Positions 23,245 to 36,093 of a DNA stretch of 64,000 nucleotides are shown here, piece by piece. The DNA comes from Timema cristinae (taxonomy: Eukaryota > Arthropoda > Insecta > Phasmatodea > Timematidae): assembly GCA_039000515.1 (NCBI GenBank), contig JBCFYV010000012.1, positions 31,116,821-31,180,820 on the forward strand, written 5' to 3'. A model generated the notes under the pieces. That model had not been told where the DNA came from. It did no database searches and saw nothing but the letters and a program-made list of their open reading frames with translations. Numbering within the stretch: position 1 is the stretch's first letter; the number at the start of each line of letters is the position of its first letter. Both the position numbers and the translations under genes were made by a program.

Positions 23245-23410
23245 GGAAAAATAGAGGCTGCCAAAGAGAATGATGGAGATGAATATATAAGAAAATACAG
23301 CATTTAAAGAGGAATAATGGTGGAAGGATACAGAAAGATGGCATTTCACTAAACTGACCTAGCTACAGGCTGGGAACGGTTGATGACGAGTTAGTGATAA
23401 AAATCATAAG
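23245..23410 (+). repeat. 3' end fragment of a LINE
   Basis: The stretch GGTGGAAGGATACAGAAAGA then TTTCACTAAACTGACC and ACAGGCTGGGAACGGTTGAT aligns with the end of the LINE relic near 49525-49600 (GGAACTGGAGGCATTTTACT, ACAGGCTGGAAACAGTTAAT). It is a 5'-truncated copy of the same family. Confidence 0.65.
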
Positions 23411-23673
23411 GTTGTGATTCTTACTCTTAGAACTAACCAAATAAAGATTATAATGCCCTTGTTCTACGCTTTCTTAAAATCTAGAAGGAACATAAAATAT
23501 TCAAATGTTGAAATGCGTGGATCAATGCTTTTTTTCCCCCTTGGTATGTTTATTTTTTATAATTTTATTTTAGTTTGGTACCTGAGAGAGATAAAGAAGA
23601 TTATTATTTTTTTAGGATGAATTAGGATGAAGCGACAGAGTATGTGTTTGTTTTTTATTGTTAATATATTTTT

Positions 23674-23976
23674 TTGTTTCATTCAATCAATCAGTTTATT
23701 GTCAGAGTCACCAGAGGAGTGCAAGCTATAGCGGTCCTTACAAGAGTTCAAGCAGGGGCAGGGATAAGCAGGGGAATAACCAGTCGTATAATTGGCACCA
23801 CTGTTTCCAATGTTTTATTGGGCCCACTTGCCCCGCTGTTATCGGGATCATTTTACAATCAAGGAATCACAAATACTTTAATTTCCGTGACTATTTTATT
23901 TGTAAAATTTATGTACTTAATCGACGTAAAAACACAAAATAATAGATTTAAGTTTTCCAGGGAATTTTATCACTAA
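23674..23976 (+). CDS. Orphan open reading frame, possible exon or relic
   Basis: One hundred codons are open. The core, at about 23697-23880, is clearly GC-richer than its surroundings and is preceded by a pyrimidine-rich tract ending ATCAATCAG, a good splice acceptor. The encoded stretch is Gly/Ile/Leu-rich (SRIIGTTVSNVLLGPLAPLL) and would form a hydrophobic helix. I do not recognise the family. A second frame over the same bases is also open. It could be an exon of an unknown gene, a transposon remnant or an endogenised viral piece; none can be chosen from sequence alone. Confidence 0.25.
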   Translation: MFHSINQFIVRVTRGVQAIAVLTRVQAGAGISRGITSRIIGTTVSNVLLGPLAPLLSGSFYNQGITNTLISVTILFVKFMYLIDVKTQNNRFKFSREFYH

Positions 23977-23979
23977 TAT

Positions 23980-26590
23980 AAACTGTACATTTGAGTTGCT
24001 AAACAATGTTTTTTTTTAAAAATCTCAAATATAAGGTTTTTATAATGTAACCTCTCCTTATGAAGTTAGTTTACTAGCAAGACAAAATGTAAACACCTAA
24101 AATAAACTGCTAAGATATTATCCTGGAAGTATGTCTAAAATTAATAACTCAAGACATTTCGGTGCAAGATTTTAAAAGTTCCAATTCAATTATTCAACTA
24201 ATAGGATAATGAATAAATAGTAATTTCTACAGCCAGTCAGGGAAACAATAGTGCCAACTTACAGCGGATAAAATACCCCTTTGAAACATGAAACACAGTG
24301 ACAAAGCCTCAATGACTTGATAAAGGGTAAAATTTGCAAGTGTGACAGTTTTAATACCTAAATGGTAAACACTACATACATACCCAAGCACCAATTTGTT
24401 TAAACTTTTTTGTCATTTTTCTTTCACATTTTAACCTTTTTTTTTTGTTTTGTTTCACTTAAACTACACTTTAAAGCCAACAATACCAAAGAAAGGCAAG
24501 AGATATGGGAGTTACAGTCTTATGTCTGAATTTATGCCCAACTCACATGAACCAACTTCATTTTAAATTATGTCACTTTACTTAAGGGAAATATTACTGT
24601 TATTTTATTTAATGGTAGCACAATGCATTTAGTCATATATCGTGAAACAGGGGTACTGATGAATAAATCAAATGTTTATGAGGTAATTTTTCACAATGTC
24701 AATCTTTAATCAAGTTCCACTGTCTAATTTAAATTCCTATATCACAAATGTTTTAAATTATTATCTTTTGTTACAGAATTTGATCAAAGTTGTTAAGCTA
24801 AATTGTTAGGAATGATGACAACTACTATCCACCCCTAAAATTATTTCAATTACATCTAACTAAAATTTACTTATAATATATTGATTTATTAAAATATAAG
24901 ATGTGAATAAAAAATGAATATCCAGATATCTTTAAAATATTTCAAATAAAATTATAATTTTAAGTTTTATATTTCCAATATACTTCACGATTTATTTTAA
25001 ATTTAATTATAATTAAAGATGGCTTTTTGAAATTTGGCACTCATAAATCAAAGCATTAACAATATATTTTGAGATGTTCAGAAAAGTATAACACTCGATT
25101 TGGTTATTTTGGACATCACAAAGAGCATGTTACTAATTACAACATAAAAATGATTTATAAATCGAAAAGTGACCATAGTTATATAAACGATATGTATTTG
25201 TCAATTTGTGGAGTTGAATAGGAGATGATCCAACAATTGTTAATTTATTTAAATTGATTTTACCAAAAATATTGGTAATTTATTACATTTGTTAAGTATT
25301 ACTATTGAGTTTTCCCCCACAACCATTGCAATAACGATACAAGAAACACCAAATTCATTAAATTAGTTTACTAACACATATTTTGCATTACAAAATGCTC
25401 AAGTTTTTTTGAAATGTGCATATTCCAACAGTTGGTTCATGAGAGAAGCATAAAGAGAAACATGCTGTATTTAGTCTTAGGTTTTAATTCAAACTCAGAT
25501 TTGTTTTATACAAAGTTTCACCTTATTTGATGTTCTTTTTCTTCGTAATTTTGTTCCATATAAGTACGTAGAGCAACATATTCACTTTGCTTCTGTCCTT
25601 AAAACTAGAATTTATACCTAGTCAAGAAAATATTCTCAAGAAGAAAAATAAATAGCATAGTTCAAGTTTTTACCAGTAATTACTTTTTGAGAAACAAAGA
25701 AGGTATATTCTTTTCCCTAAAAGCTTTACCAACCAAGAGTTATTTGTGAACATAAATAACAGTGCAATTTTTAGAAAGTAAATCTGCAATGCAACTCGAG
25801 TTGGTCTTACAGTATTTTTTTTTTTGCTCGAGCAAATATGCTGGTACAAATTCCAAATAGTACTGAACAAGCATATGCAGATAACCAGTACAGACAATAT
25901 AATGAGAAATGTTTCCATATTTAAAAAAAACTATACACAAGTGAAAATGATCATTTGTCAGGAACAAAATACACACCACTATTCATTTCTTGTTGGAATC
26001 ACATTTATCTACAGCAAGGATGAAACAAAAATGTATGGGATTGAATTTGAGTAGATAGAGTTAAAATAGACTCGACTATCCGAGACAATGAAAGTTAGGA
26101 GACACATTAACATTTTTAAAAAAATAGGAAATTTAATCTCCAATCACATCTGAAATTAAGACTTCTTTAACAAATATACTTATTTAGAAAAATAGCTCAT
26201 TTTTTTTGGCTGGCTATAAGATCAACAATGACACTTTGAGCACCCCTAAATTTGCTTAAAAAAATCCTAGTTCACATTTCCAAAAGAATTATGAGATAAA
26301 ATTTGCGGATACTTAATACACAAATAACTAGGAGTCTACAGTACTAGCATATATATTATTGTTAGTCCATAGTATGCTTGGCACTATCCAATGGACATTT
26401 TAATTACTTTTTAAACATACCCTTTTGTTGTATGTGTGATACATCAAAGTGTCGAAAAAAAACTTTAGTTACACTCCAAATGAAAGCATTTTTTTATATT
26501 AAAATGTATTATTTTTTGTACATACACACATACATACCTAATCAAGCCATTCCCTTACGGTGTAGTCAAGAAATTGTGAATATAGCTAAA
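23980..26590. other. AT-rich intergenic stretch
   Basis: Only short frames in low-complexity AT-rich DNA; nothing recognisable on either strand. Confidence 0.5.
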
Positions 26591-26594
26591 GAGA

Positions 26595-27325
26595 AAACTT
26601 GTATTTAATCCATTCTCACTAGCTTTTGCCACACTTCCCTATCCTTGCATATTTCCTTCGCTTCAACAACATCCATATATGTTCTTTTATTATAAAACCT
26701 TTAGTGTTTCTCTTTTTCACACTTTCATCTACAGCATTTAGTCACGTCTTAATTGGCCTACCTCTTCCTTTTGATCTACACACTCTACCTTCATATATTT
26801 GTTTCGTCATTCAATCAACACTCATACACTAAACATGCCTAAACCAACATATCACACTTCTTTCCCATTGACCTATTGGATTCCCTTTCAAACCACTCTC
26901 CTTCAGTACCCATTCATTACCGACTTTGTCCATACGAGTTTTTCCATATACATTTATTATATATTTCATTCCAACCGCATTCACCTTGCTCTTGTGTTTC
27001 TCCTGACACAAGCCCACGCTTCACAGCCATAAAACAATGTTGTCGTTAACACACTTTTATATATTGCCATCTTTGCCTCTTTTGATACTACTTCATTCTT
27101 TTCAATAGTCCACATACATCCAACTACTCTCCGAGATTCATTACCCCGTCTCTCAATATCACCATCCATCCTTCCATTTTTACAGAACATTCTGCTCAGA
27201 TACACAAAATCATTTACTTGTTCTAACAGTTTTCCATTTATACTAAGTTGACAATCATTTCCTGATCCGTCCTTACAAAAAAACAACACCTTAGTTTGGG
27301 AAACATTTATACGAAGATACATTAT
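26595..27325 (-). pseudogene. LINE reverse-transcriptase C-terminal fragment
   Basis: On the - strand, an uninterrupted piece at 27322-26981 reads through LEQVNDFVYLSRMF, GRMDGDIERR and TTLFYGCEAW. A second piece from 27017 has VNAVGMKYIINVYG and KESGLKGNPIGQWE, then RGRPIKT followed by a stop. These are the thumb and post-RT region of an apurinic-endonuclease LINE family widespread in insects. One frameshift and a few stops are present. Everything upstream of the thumb is missing, since the similarity ends abruptly near 27325: a 5'-truncated, dead copy. Confidence 0.85.
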
Positions 27326-27329
27326 ATCT

Positions 27330-30300
27330 GCATTCTGTTATTGTTATTATTATTTTAATTTATTTTTTCAAATTTGAAAAAAAGAAAGGAAAAACTGCTA
27401 TATAGAACTTTAAGGATATAAATTTATTCACGTGTTCATCAAGACAATATCAATATAAATATCAGTAGGCATCAAAAACAATACAAAAACTCAAAACGAT
27501 AAGTGTTTTGCAAAATATGGCTCCTTTGGTAGATAAATGTGGTGACACAAGATTTAAACTGTATTCTTCAACAAGTCCAAAGGGAAGTATTAAAGCTTTT
27601 ATGTCAATCAAACTCAACGAACAAGATACAAACAACCAACATTATTATATACTCATTTTACACAAATCAAAAAATTATTCCTTCAACTCTTAAATACTTG
27701 TTTTCTGTCCATAAATATGTACAAGTTTAACATTAAACTCTTTGTTATTATTATTTACATATCACCAAAGAAATAATACTAAAAATATATGTGGTACAGT
27801 GGTAACAAGACAATTAGACAACAAAGATATGTCGTTTGAAGATATTTTTGTATTTATACTGGATGTGATGTGGCGCTCATTGTCCAGTTTAGATTTAACT
27901 TTACTTTTTAAGTAATACATATGATTTATTTTGATTACTTTTTAAATAATGCTGGATGGAAATATGATTTACTTTATAGGATTTAAAAAAAACACAAATA
28001 AAGAAAAATGTTTTTACTGTTATAATATTATAACAACTTTAACTAGAAATAAATTTATCTATAACACTTAAATTAGTTGAACAAGATAGCAGTATATAAT
28101 AAAGATATTAGCACGCATTTTGGAAAGCTTTACCAGGGTTTAATGTCTAGTATTTATCTCACTCAGATTAATTTTAATACCTATATGTAGCAAATGATAC
28201 TGTGTCAAAGAGGAAATGTATAAGACAGTGCCATCATTTAAGTGGGGTGAGCTTGAATAGCAATGACCTAATCAGAATGTCGCCCATTCATAAATGATTC
28301 CTAAAACAACACTACAATTCTTATAAACTGAGATTTTATAAACAAAAGTATTTGTAAAGTGGATATAAATGTTATCTCAATATAAGGACACTCTAAAATA
28401 TATTATTAAAGTAATGTTTCCAAGAAAATAAAGTAAGTCATATATCATGATATATTTTAACTCTATATACAATAAAATGTTAGTTGAAAAATTGTAAAGG
28501 AATTAGAGTAATAAACAAATAAAATGTTTTTCAACAGAAAGTAGAATGACCTTTATTATTATTACTTGAAATTCCTAACTACAATATTTAAAAAATTAAA
28601 TTGGCTAGATTTGGAAAATTTGATAGAATTTAAAAAAATATTTTATCAGTAAATAATAGAAGAAAAATTAACAACTGTTTTACTAATTTATTTAGGAATA
28701 AACCATTCAGGTTTACAGATGAACTTTAATAAGCATAGTAGTATGTTACAAGGAAGATCCAATTAGTTAATATAGTCAAAATGTATAACCATAATTAATT
28801 TGGCTGTCACAAAAACTAATATTTTACACCCACCCCTTAAGAATCAAACAAATAATTTTTAAACTTTTTTCACATGTAAACAAGCAAGCCAATGCTCACA
28901 CTGAGCAGCCTGGTTTTTCTCATATCCAGGTACACCTTTCACTGGTTGTTGTATCGGGTCATAATCTTGATGACACCATCATATACCAGTTTGTGATACA
29001 TATGAATTAAATACACCCAATACAAAAATGTGTATTTTAACTATAATTTAACCTAAATTTTGTTTTAAATAATTTATTATGTATATTTTTATAGAATTAC
29101 AAACACATTGTGGAAATATAAAGTCAATAAATAATAAATTTTGCCTTTGTCTTTGTCGGGGATGAGTTGTGCAGTGTCATAATATTTTGAGAAATGAAAT
29201 AATCTTAACTCAAAGTTAATGAATTCAACTCCAAGAATAAGACTAATACAATTTTTTATAACAATTGATATTTAAAGATGAACCAAACTAATATGAAAGT
29301 AAATAAGAGTTGAATCTATTGTTTGATAATTATTTATACATAACCATTCTTCGAACCATTCATAAACGTGTACAAAATATGCTTATTCACTTAATTGCTC
29401 AGCAACTATTTGATTGTAAATTTTATAAATCAATATAAAAACAAATACAAGTGTATAACATAAAAATAGGCATTGCTAAACACATTCCTTTTTTTGGGCG
29501 GAACTTATTTTGATAGTTATAAATTATTTTAACAATTTCTTTTTAAATATCCCAAATTTCATAATTATATTAAAAAACTTGAACAACAAAGTGTCCGTTA
29601 ATTTACACATTTGTTCAAATATGTGATGCATTTATTTATTTAATTTGAAATATAATGCATACACTTTCAATTTTGGTTTATTTCATAAAGGAATTTTCAA
29701 ACAGTAAACTGCAATAATAAAAATTTTGAGAATCATAAGTAGTTAGACAGATCAAATAAAAATTATTGGATAGTGGGGAATCAAATTGAACAACTTTCCA
29801 AAAAGTGACAAAGTTAACTTGAAGAGTTATTAAAAATAATGTATATTTTTTAGGTATTTTCTAATATATAACCCCTACGTATAATTTTGTCAGTATGTTT
29901 GACCACAAATTTTCTATCATTGGAAATCAAGTATTTTTAAAACTTGATACCCAAGACTGTATGACCACTGGTGTGAGTTTAAAATTATTGTTCTATCGTG
30001 GTAGGTTGTTCAAGTTATTAATGTATTCACATAATTTTATTACTAAGTAAACAACTTTCTAATCATTTGGAAAAGTTAACTTTTTCTGAATATAATATTT
30101 TCCAATATTTTTGTTTGAGATTCAATGACAAAACAAATATTTATTTAAAGATGAGTCAGCGCCATTATTTTACGAATTCAAATATTGAACCAAAATCTTC
30201 ATTTTACCCTCAAATTATGAATCTTAGAAAGAATGATGAACAAAATAAAAATAGAAATATAATAGACTATTAGAAAATAAAAGTATAAATAGAAACTTGT
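27330..30300. other. AT-rich intergenic stretch
   Basis: Very AT-rich, with no recognisable coding block, RNA gene or transposon terminus. Confidence 0.5.
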
Positions 30301-30315
30301 TTTTGTTTGTTTGTT

Positions 30316-31164
30316 ATAATGCATTAATTATTACATTTATACATTCAATTAAGTGTTAAATTAATGATCTAAAGTCTGGTTGTTAGGGGCTGAACCCCCA
30401 GCAAGCAGTATTAGAGATCTAAATCAAATTTAAATTTAAAAAAATCTTAATTCAAAATTTTTCCGGATACTCAAACATCATACTGATTAAAAAAAAATAG
30501 CATTACAAAACTATTGTATTATCTTTAAAATAATGTTATTGGCAATATTTGTAGCTTTATTTACCCCTTGATTAAAAATAACCATAATATTTAGTCAAAT
30601 ATGCACTTTGATCAAATAAAGCGGCATACATATTACTAAGAGGCTTGAAATGTTTTTTAAGTTTTAGTTGGATAGATAACTTGTATACTTTCTTGAGTAA
30701 TGCTAGGAGTAGACATTGTTGCGATAAAACCCTGGCAGACACAAATACACATTTTTAAATTAAACTGTCACATCATTCATAAGAGAGAGCCATGGTTTTC
30801 AACCTGTTTGTTTCTATGGCACAATTTCAAATATTAGAAATTTTTGGAAGTTTGGAAAACCATTTTACTAAACACAAAAAATCAAGGAATACATTTTATG
30901 TCATTAATGGATTTTTTTTTTAAATTCTGAGAGTAACAATAAAATAATAAACTATTGTAGTTGTTCCCCAAAAGTAATAATAGCTAGATTTGACAAATCT
31001 AAGATCCTCAAAATATATATTTTTTTATTCAATTTTTCAGGTGAAATTTGTTTTATAGTTTATTGATGGTTTAGAACCAATTATAATTATAGGATGAACT
31101 TAACAACCAGACCCCAGACAAGTAATTTAACACTTAGCTGAATGTATGCATGTTATAATGAATG
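30316..31164. repeat. Long-TIR non-autonomous element, about 850 bp
   Basis: The left arm 30316-30390 (TTATAATGCATTAATTATTA, TAAGTGTTAAATTA, GTCTGGTTGTTA) is repeated inverted at 31095-31164 (TAACAACCAGAC, TAATTTAACACTTA, GCATGTTATAA). The interior is AT-rich and non-coding. Superfamily is unknown; no clear target-site duplication was found. Confidence 0.65.
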
Positions 31165-31912
31165 GATTAAAAGAAAGAATGTTAACATTTAGCTACTATT
31201 TTATTTTCTATTACTCTATTTTCTTTATATCTCCACTCAAGTTCTTAATTTTTTTTCAAGATTCAAATTCAGAATTTAGATTCAAAGGTAAAGTGGAGAT
31301 CCAAATTTATGAAATAATGGATTCAAAACTCTAAACTAAGTTATTAAATTAATTTAAACGTGAGATTAACTTTTATTTTTATTTCCCTATTATGGGGATT
31401 ACAAAACGACTCCTATTTGGGGTTCAATAAATCCCATTTCATGAGGTTTGAGGAACCCAATTCACAGAGATATGATACAAAATCATTTAATGAACTTTGG
31501 TGGCATATCTGTGAAGTATTCACTAAGGTAGAAAATACAAATTTCCTGATTTTTCCCAGGCTTTCTAGTATTTTATGTGCATACCTATAAATCTAAGAAT
31601 GTAAAATTTTTAAACACAAGTCCTCTTAAACCGCAGTTTGTAAAATTGGTCTTAGTAAAGTAAATAAATTTTATGTGGCCCGTTAGAATAATCACTCATT
31701 CTTTCTCTTATCTGACTTGCATCTTGTAAGGGGGAATAGTTTATATTGGCAGGCCAATGTGTTCTTGTACAGAAGAACGTGCATTATTAAAGGAAAATAT
31801 GTCTCACTCTTTGGAAAATTGCTTGGTAAGATAATTTTTCATTTATTCAAGCTATTTAAGGTGTACTTTCTGAAATGACTGATATCAGCACACAAATAAT
31901 TATAAACTAACT
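31165..31912. other. AT-rich intergenic stretch
   Basis: It contains one dispersed-repeat copy at 31255-31330 (shared with 11155-11220) and no recognised gene. Confidence 0.4.
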
Positions 31913-32083
31913 TAAATCTAGAACAGACACAACATCTAGTCCCCAGCCGTTAATTCATTTTTGTGAAAGGGGAAATCCAATTTTATCAATACTATATTTT
32001 TTGGCCATGCCGGAAATCGAACCCGGGACTCTTAGCTCAATAGACAGACACGCTACCATCTGAGTTAAGGCATCGGACCTACA
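31913..32083 (-). repeat. tRNA-derived SINE, family A, copy 1
   Basis: On the - strand the tRNA-like head has an A box (TAACTCAGATGGTAGCG) and a B box (GGGTTCGATTTCC), spaced as in a tRNA, and is followed by a short body. A second copy lies at 38828-39000. It could be transcribed by Pol III from internal promoters, but is diverged. Confidence 0.8.
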
Positions 32084-33640
32084 TAAATTAAAACATAGTT
32101 TACAATGTATTACTCTCTTCTACTTCATATTTCAAAAATAACAAAAATATATGAATATTCCAGTGACATTTTGAAATGTCCTTGGGTTTTTTCTGACTTG
32201 TTTGTCAAATGAAATTACCTGAATTTTCCTGGTTTCCTCTGTTGTTTCAGTGAATAACAATCACTCCTATCTTATCAATTTATATATTATCAAACTTTTT
32301 ATTGATGTAACAAATACTTTAACAAAAATATAAACTTTGTAAAATTTAGTTTATATTTAACAGATTTTATGATATATATATAAATCTTGCAATAGTGAAC
32401 TAAACGTTGACATTATTTTTACTTAAATGGGTACCAGCCTGATTATTATTGAAATATTATTAAATTGTTGTTCATCCCAAATTATAATAAACACAAATAC
32501 AAGCAAAGATATCTTGTAACCAATATGAAGCAATTTGGTTTGAAAATTCCTTTTATTATCACTTGCAAGATATTGTTTGATATTAAAAATAATAAAATAA
32601 TTTTAGTTAATTACTTTTCTTTTATCGCAGTGCTATTGTCATAGAGTTAGGTTTGACATATTGCTTCCTTGTAGTTATAATGCCAGAGGAAGTTAAGAAT
32701 GTCTTCCATAGTTAATTTAATTTCTTATGAGTTTGATAATCTAAATTTCCTAGTAAGTAAAATAATTTTTATTTCAGTTTAAGAAAATAATTAAAAATGT
32801 ATAAGAATGTATATGTTTTTTTGAGAATCACGTTTCAAGAAGAATTCATCACAATATTAAGTTCTTAGAAAAAAGCAAGACAACTCAATACATTTTATAT
32901 ATTTTTTCAAAAATTCAATTATTTTTTTAAATAGCAAATAGTTACACTAACACTTTGGGAGTTGTTTTTTAAATATATATATTATTTATATATGTATATT
33001 TGATAGTAAAAACATTACTTTTCTTCTTGTGTAATATTTTTTCATCCTACATACTACAGAATATATTTATTGGGTTAGGAAGTTCAAGAAATGTTGCCGG
33101 TTATGATGGTAGTAAGCATCCATGCTTTCAAGTCATTTATAACAAGATTTTTCGGCAGTCATAAAAAATACAAAAATAATAATTTAAAAGAAGAGAAATG
33201 AAATGATAAGTCATGTACTTATTTTTAAAACAAATTTCTCTTAAGGGCATTTGATGAAATAATATCATTATGACTATATTATTTTCTCTTGTTTACTTAT
33301 GTCCACCCTCGCCAAATGACAGTAATAGAAATTAAAAGCAATACATTTTCATTCATACCATAGGTTATCTCTGTCATACACACATTCACAGCTTGACTCA
33401 TTGATATATTCTGTTCAATATTTCACTTTTAAATAGTCAAAGTGTTGGTTTTCATTCAGTAATTATTTATATAATGATATTCACTCAAACTTTGTGGAAG
33501 GCTTGTGAATTTAATGTTCAATTATTTTATTTATATATTTATATATACTCATACATAATAATGCTTTGTCTTTTTTCTTCTTTTTGATCTGAAATTTGAT
33601 TTTTTTTTTATATATATGTATATATATATAATAATATGTA
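32084..33640. other. AT-rich intergenic stretch
   Basis: Low-complexity AT-rich DNA with several TATATA tracts, ending in the TA-rich run near 33600-33645. No gene recognised. Confidence 0.5.
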
Positions 33641-33658
33641 CAAAGTTATTGTTTATGT

Positions 33659-34018
33659 ATGAAAGGTTACTGTAAGCAACAGCCCCCAGTCATAAGTTAC
33701 GTAATAACAAGTTTTTTTAATATACATATTTATATTATATCTAACCGTTCATTTTGGCAGTTCACACAATGTATAATGCAGGAATACCAACTCAATGTAG
33801 CAAGAAGCAACACACCGACAAGGACTTCAAAATCAACCATTTCTTGTCAAGGATCGGCGGAAAGGTGTTTTGTTACTGGTATTGCTTCTAGAGGAGAGCA
33901 GTGTGGGTTGGTAAACCTGCTGGCGTCACAAGAGCAGACCAGCACCCTCCTCAAAATCACAGTCTCACTGCACACACGAAAATACCACTTGTCAAGACCA
34001 TTATATTACAAACAATAG
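33659..34018 (+). other. Open frame over a GC-richer island, unrecognised
   Basis: One hundred and nineteen codons are open. The part after about 33780 is much less AT-rich than its flanks and encodes a Ser/Thr-rich segment (TPTRTSKSTISCQGSAERC). There is no known motif, and the first third is AT-rich and signal-less. It could be an exon, a non-coding RNA exon or a transposon piece. Confidence 0.2.
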
Positions 34019-34664
34019 CTTTACTCCTCAAGTTTACAAACTAAGATACTTAAACATTTCATGAGTATATAGTTTTAATCCAACAGATTTAATTAAATAT
34101 GAATTTGTTGGGAGAAGTCAGTGGAGATGAAACGCAACATAAAGGTAGCATTTAATATTCAACCCTTTGCTTCTATTATCTAACTTACTATTACATCTAC
34201 CCATTAACTATTTTAATTTGTAAAATACTCTAAAGATGCTGGTAAAATAGTATTTAGTAGCTTACTAAGTTTGAAACAACCCACAAAAGTACTTGCAACA
34301 CATTTTAAGTAAAAAGATATAAATTTAATTTAATTTTGGTGAACTCTTGATAAATCGAATGCATATTAAACATGAATATTTTTTTAATACAAAATATATG
34401 CAACTTTTCTAGCTTGTGTAAGAGTGTGCATTGTCTGGTTGAGCTGATAAATCCATCTCTCACCCTTGTAATTTTGCAACATTCCATTAGTCCCCCTTGG
34501 TGCTTACTGAACCAGAGGCTTAAGGTCATGTGGAAACAGTGACCAGCCATGAAAAGAGGGAAAGACACAGCTCTTCGCAAACAATAATGTTCGTCTCAAA
34601 AGTACACTGATAATTGTGAAATGTGTAGTAAATAATTATCATCTTTATCATTATTATTATTATA

Positions 34665-34945
34665 TTAGCACCACGTCTTACTACCCGTTCGGGTTATATG
34701 CACTTACGCTAATGTGTAATGGTAGGGTGATTGTGAGATGAAATGGAGGACCTACAGTTTAACGTGGAATCCGAACCACGGTGGAGGCCTGGCATTCCAC
34801 ACATTCACAAGTTGTGATTAATACACGTCTTGTCAGAGGTGAAGGAAGGGTTTGGTAATCAGATAAATCTGTTCCGGGACCAAGGATTGAACCCCGGACC
34901 CTAGCATAGAATTCAGACACCTTACTCCTAGACCGCCAGGTCACC
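34665..34945 (-). repeat. tRNA-derived SINE, family B variant, copy 1
   Basis: On the - strand the head has A box TGGCGGTCTAGGAGTAAGG and B box GGGGTTCAATCC. The body ends, on the + strand, at TTAGCACCACGTCTTACTAC. Its middle matches the copy near 57760 (GGTGAAGGAAGGGTTTG) and its tail matches copies at 35900, 39769 and 63146. Confidence 0.8.
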
Positions 34946-35394
34946 TGTGTAGTAACATAATAAGTAAGGATGTGCAAATAATCAGAAATTTGAGTTCAAG
35001 TCGAGTTTTAGTTTTTGTTCAGACTCTGTTTAAAACTTTTCCAAAACTTAAGAAACATGAGTACTTGAAATTTTCGATTTTATCTTGAAAATTTTGAATA
35101 GAATTAATTTTGTGCAATTTTAAGATATTTCATAATGAAAAGAATAACTGAATATTTCCTGTTGTCTGATCTAAAAGTATATAGCTTGTACAGCTATAAG
35201 AAATTCAGTTAAAAAGTTGAATTTGTGTGGTAATAACTCATGTTTTAATTTAAACTCAATTTGAACTCTACTTAAAGTGAAAAATAACTACTTTGAAACA
35301 AATTGACTCTTTAGTATGTATCAACTGTTTTTCATTGTGACAATCTAATCATGTGGGCCATATGCATGTATTATTTAAGATAATAGGGTAGAGA

Positions 35395-35540
35395 TAAGGA
35401 AAGTGTAATTTTAAAGAAAATCCCCACATTTGCGGGGAGAAAAGTGTACATCCACCATGCCTGGATTTAACCTCGACCTCCTCACCACTGAAAAACTAGA
35501 TTCAATGAGCTTGGCATTTAAATGTGTGCCCACTGATGCA
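35395..35540 (-). repeat. tRNA-derived SINE fragment, family D
   Basis: On the - strand CAGTGGTGAGGAGGTCGAGG runs into TTAAATCCAGGCATGG, with the same layout as the copies at 38465 and 61085. Confidence 0.55.
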
Positions 35541-35899
35541 AGTTGGTAGCAAAAATTGATGTTGCGGCCATTTCATTATGGCCTTGTGGGGGGAAAAAAA
35601 TGCCAGACATCTTTCAACTTACCTATTTGTAACTACCATAAATAAGGGTATTTTTTGATTAACCATGGTTTTGAAATAATCATATTCCCCCCCCCCCCTT
35701 CACTATCCTGTAAATTCAAGAGTTCAATCATTGATTTTGACTATGTAGAAAATTACTGATATAATGGCTCGATTGATTAATAGATTTCTCACAATAAAAT
35801 ATTTTTTTAAATACTAATACTAATGATGTTGACTAGTTTGTAGTTTTTTATTCAAACTATAATATTTCAATTGTAATTTTAATCTCAGTAAACTTATTT

Positions 35900-36093
35900 T
35901 TAGCACTGTGTCTTACTACCCGTTTGGAAAGCTATATTTAGAGGAAGTGTACCTGCATTTGTGTGGAGGAAGAGTGGAAAAACAACCCTCGATATACCCG
36001 ACAGAGATTCGAACCTCGATCTCCCCATCTTTGGCAATCTGGTCTACTGCGAGAGTGACACTTTAGACCATGCGGCCACACTAGTGGGTCTCA
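35900..36093 (-). repeat. tRNA-derived SINE, family B, copy 2
   Basis: The tail is TTAGCACTGTGTCTTACTAC on the + strand. On the - strand the head has GTGGCCGCATGGTCTAAAG (A box) and GAGGTTCGAATCTC (B box). It is clearly homologous to 39769-40017 and 63146-63396. Confidence 0.85.

Noticed and set aside
25670..26054. Three overlapping short frames on both strands
   Set aside because: Low-complexity AT-rich DNA, no conserved motif, mutual overlap.
32011..32082. Possible tRNA gene on the - strand
   Set aside because: A and B boxes are present, but the cloverleaf is imperfect and a SINE body follows, repeated at 38828-39000.
36000..36090. Possible tRNA gene on the - strand
   Set aside because: Head of a SINE family with at least three further copies in the window.
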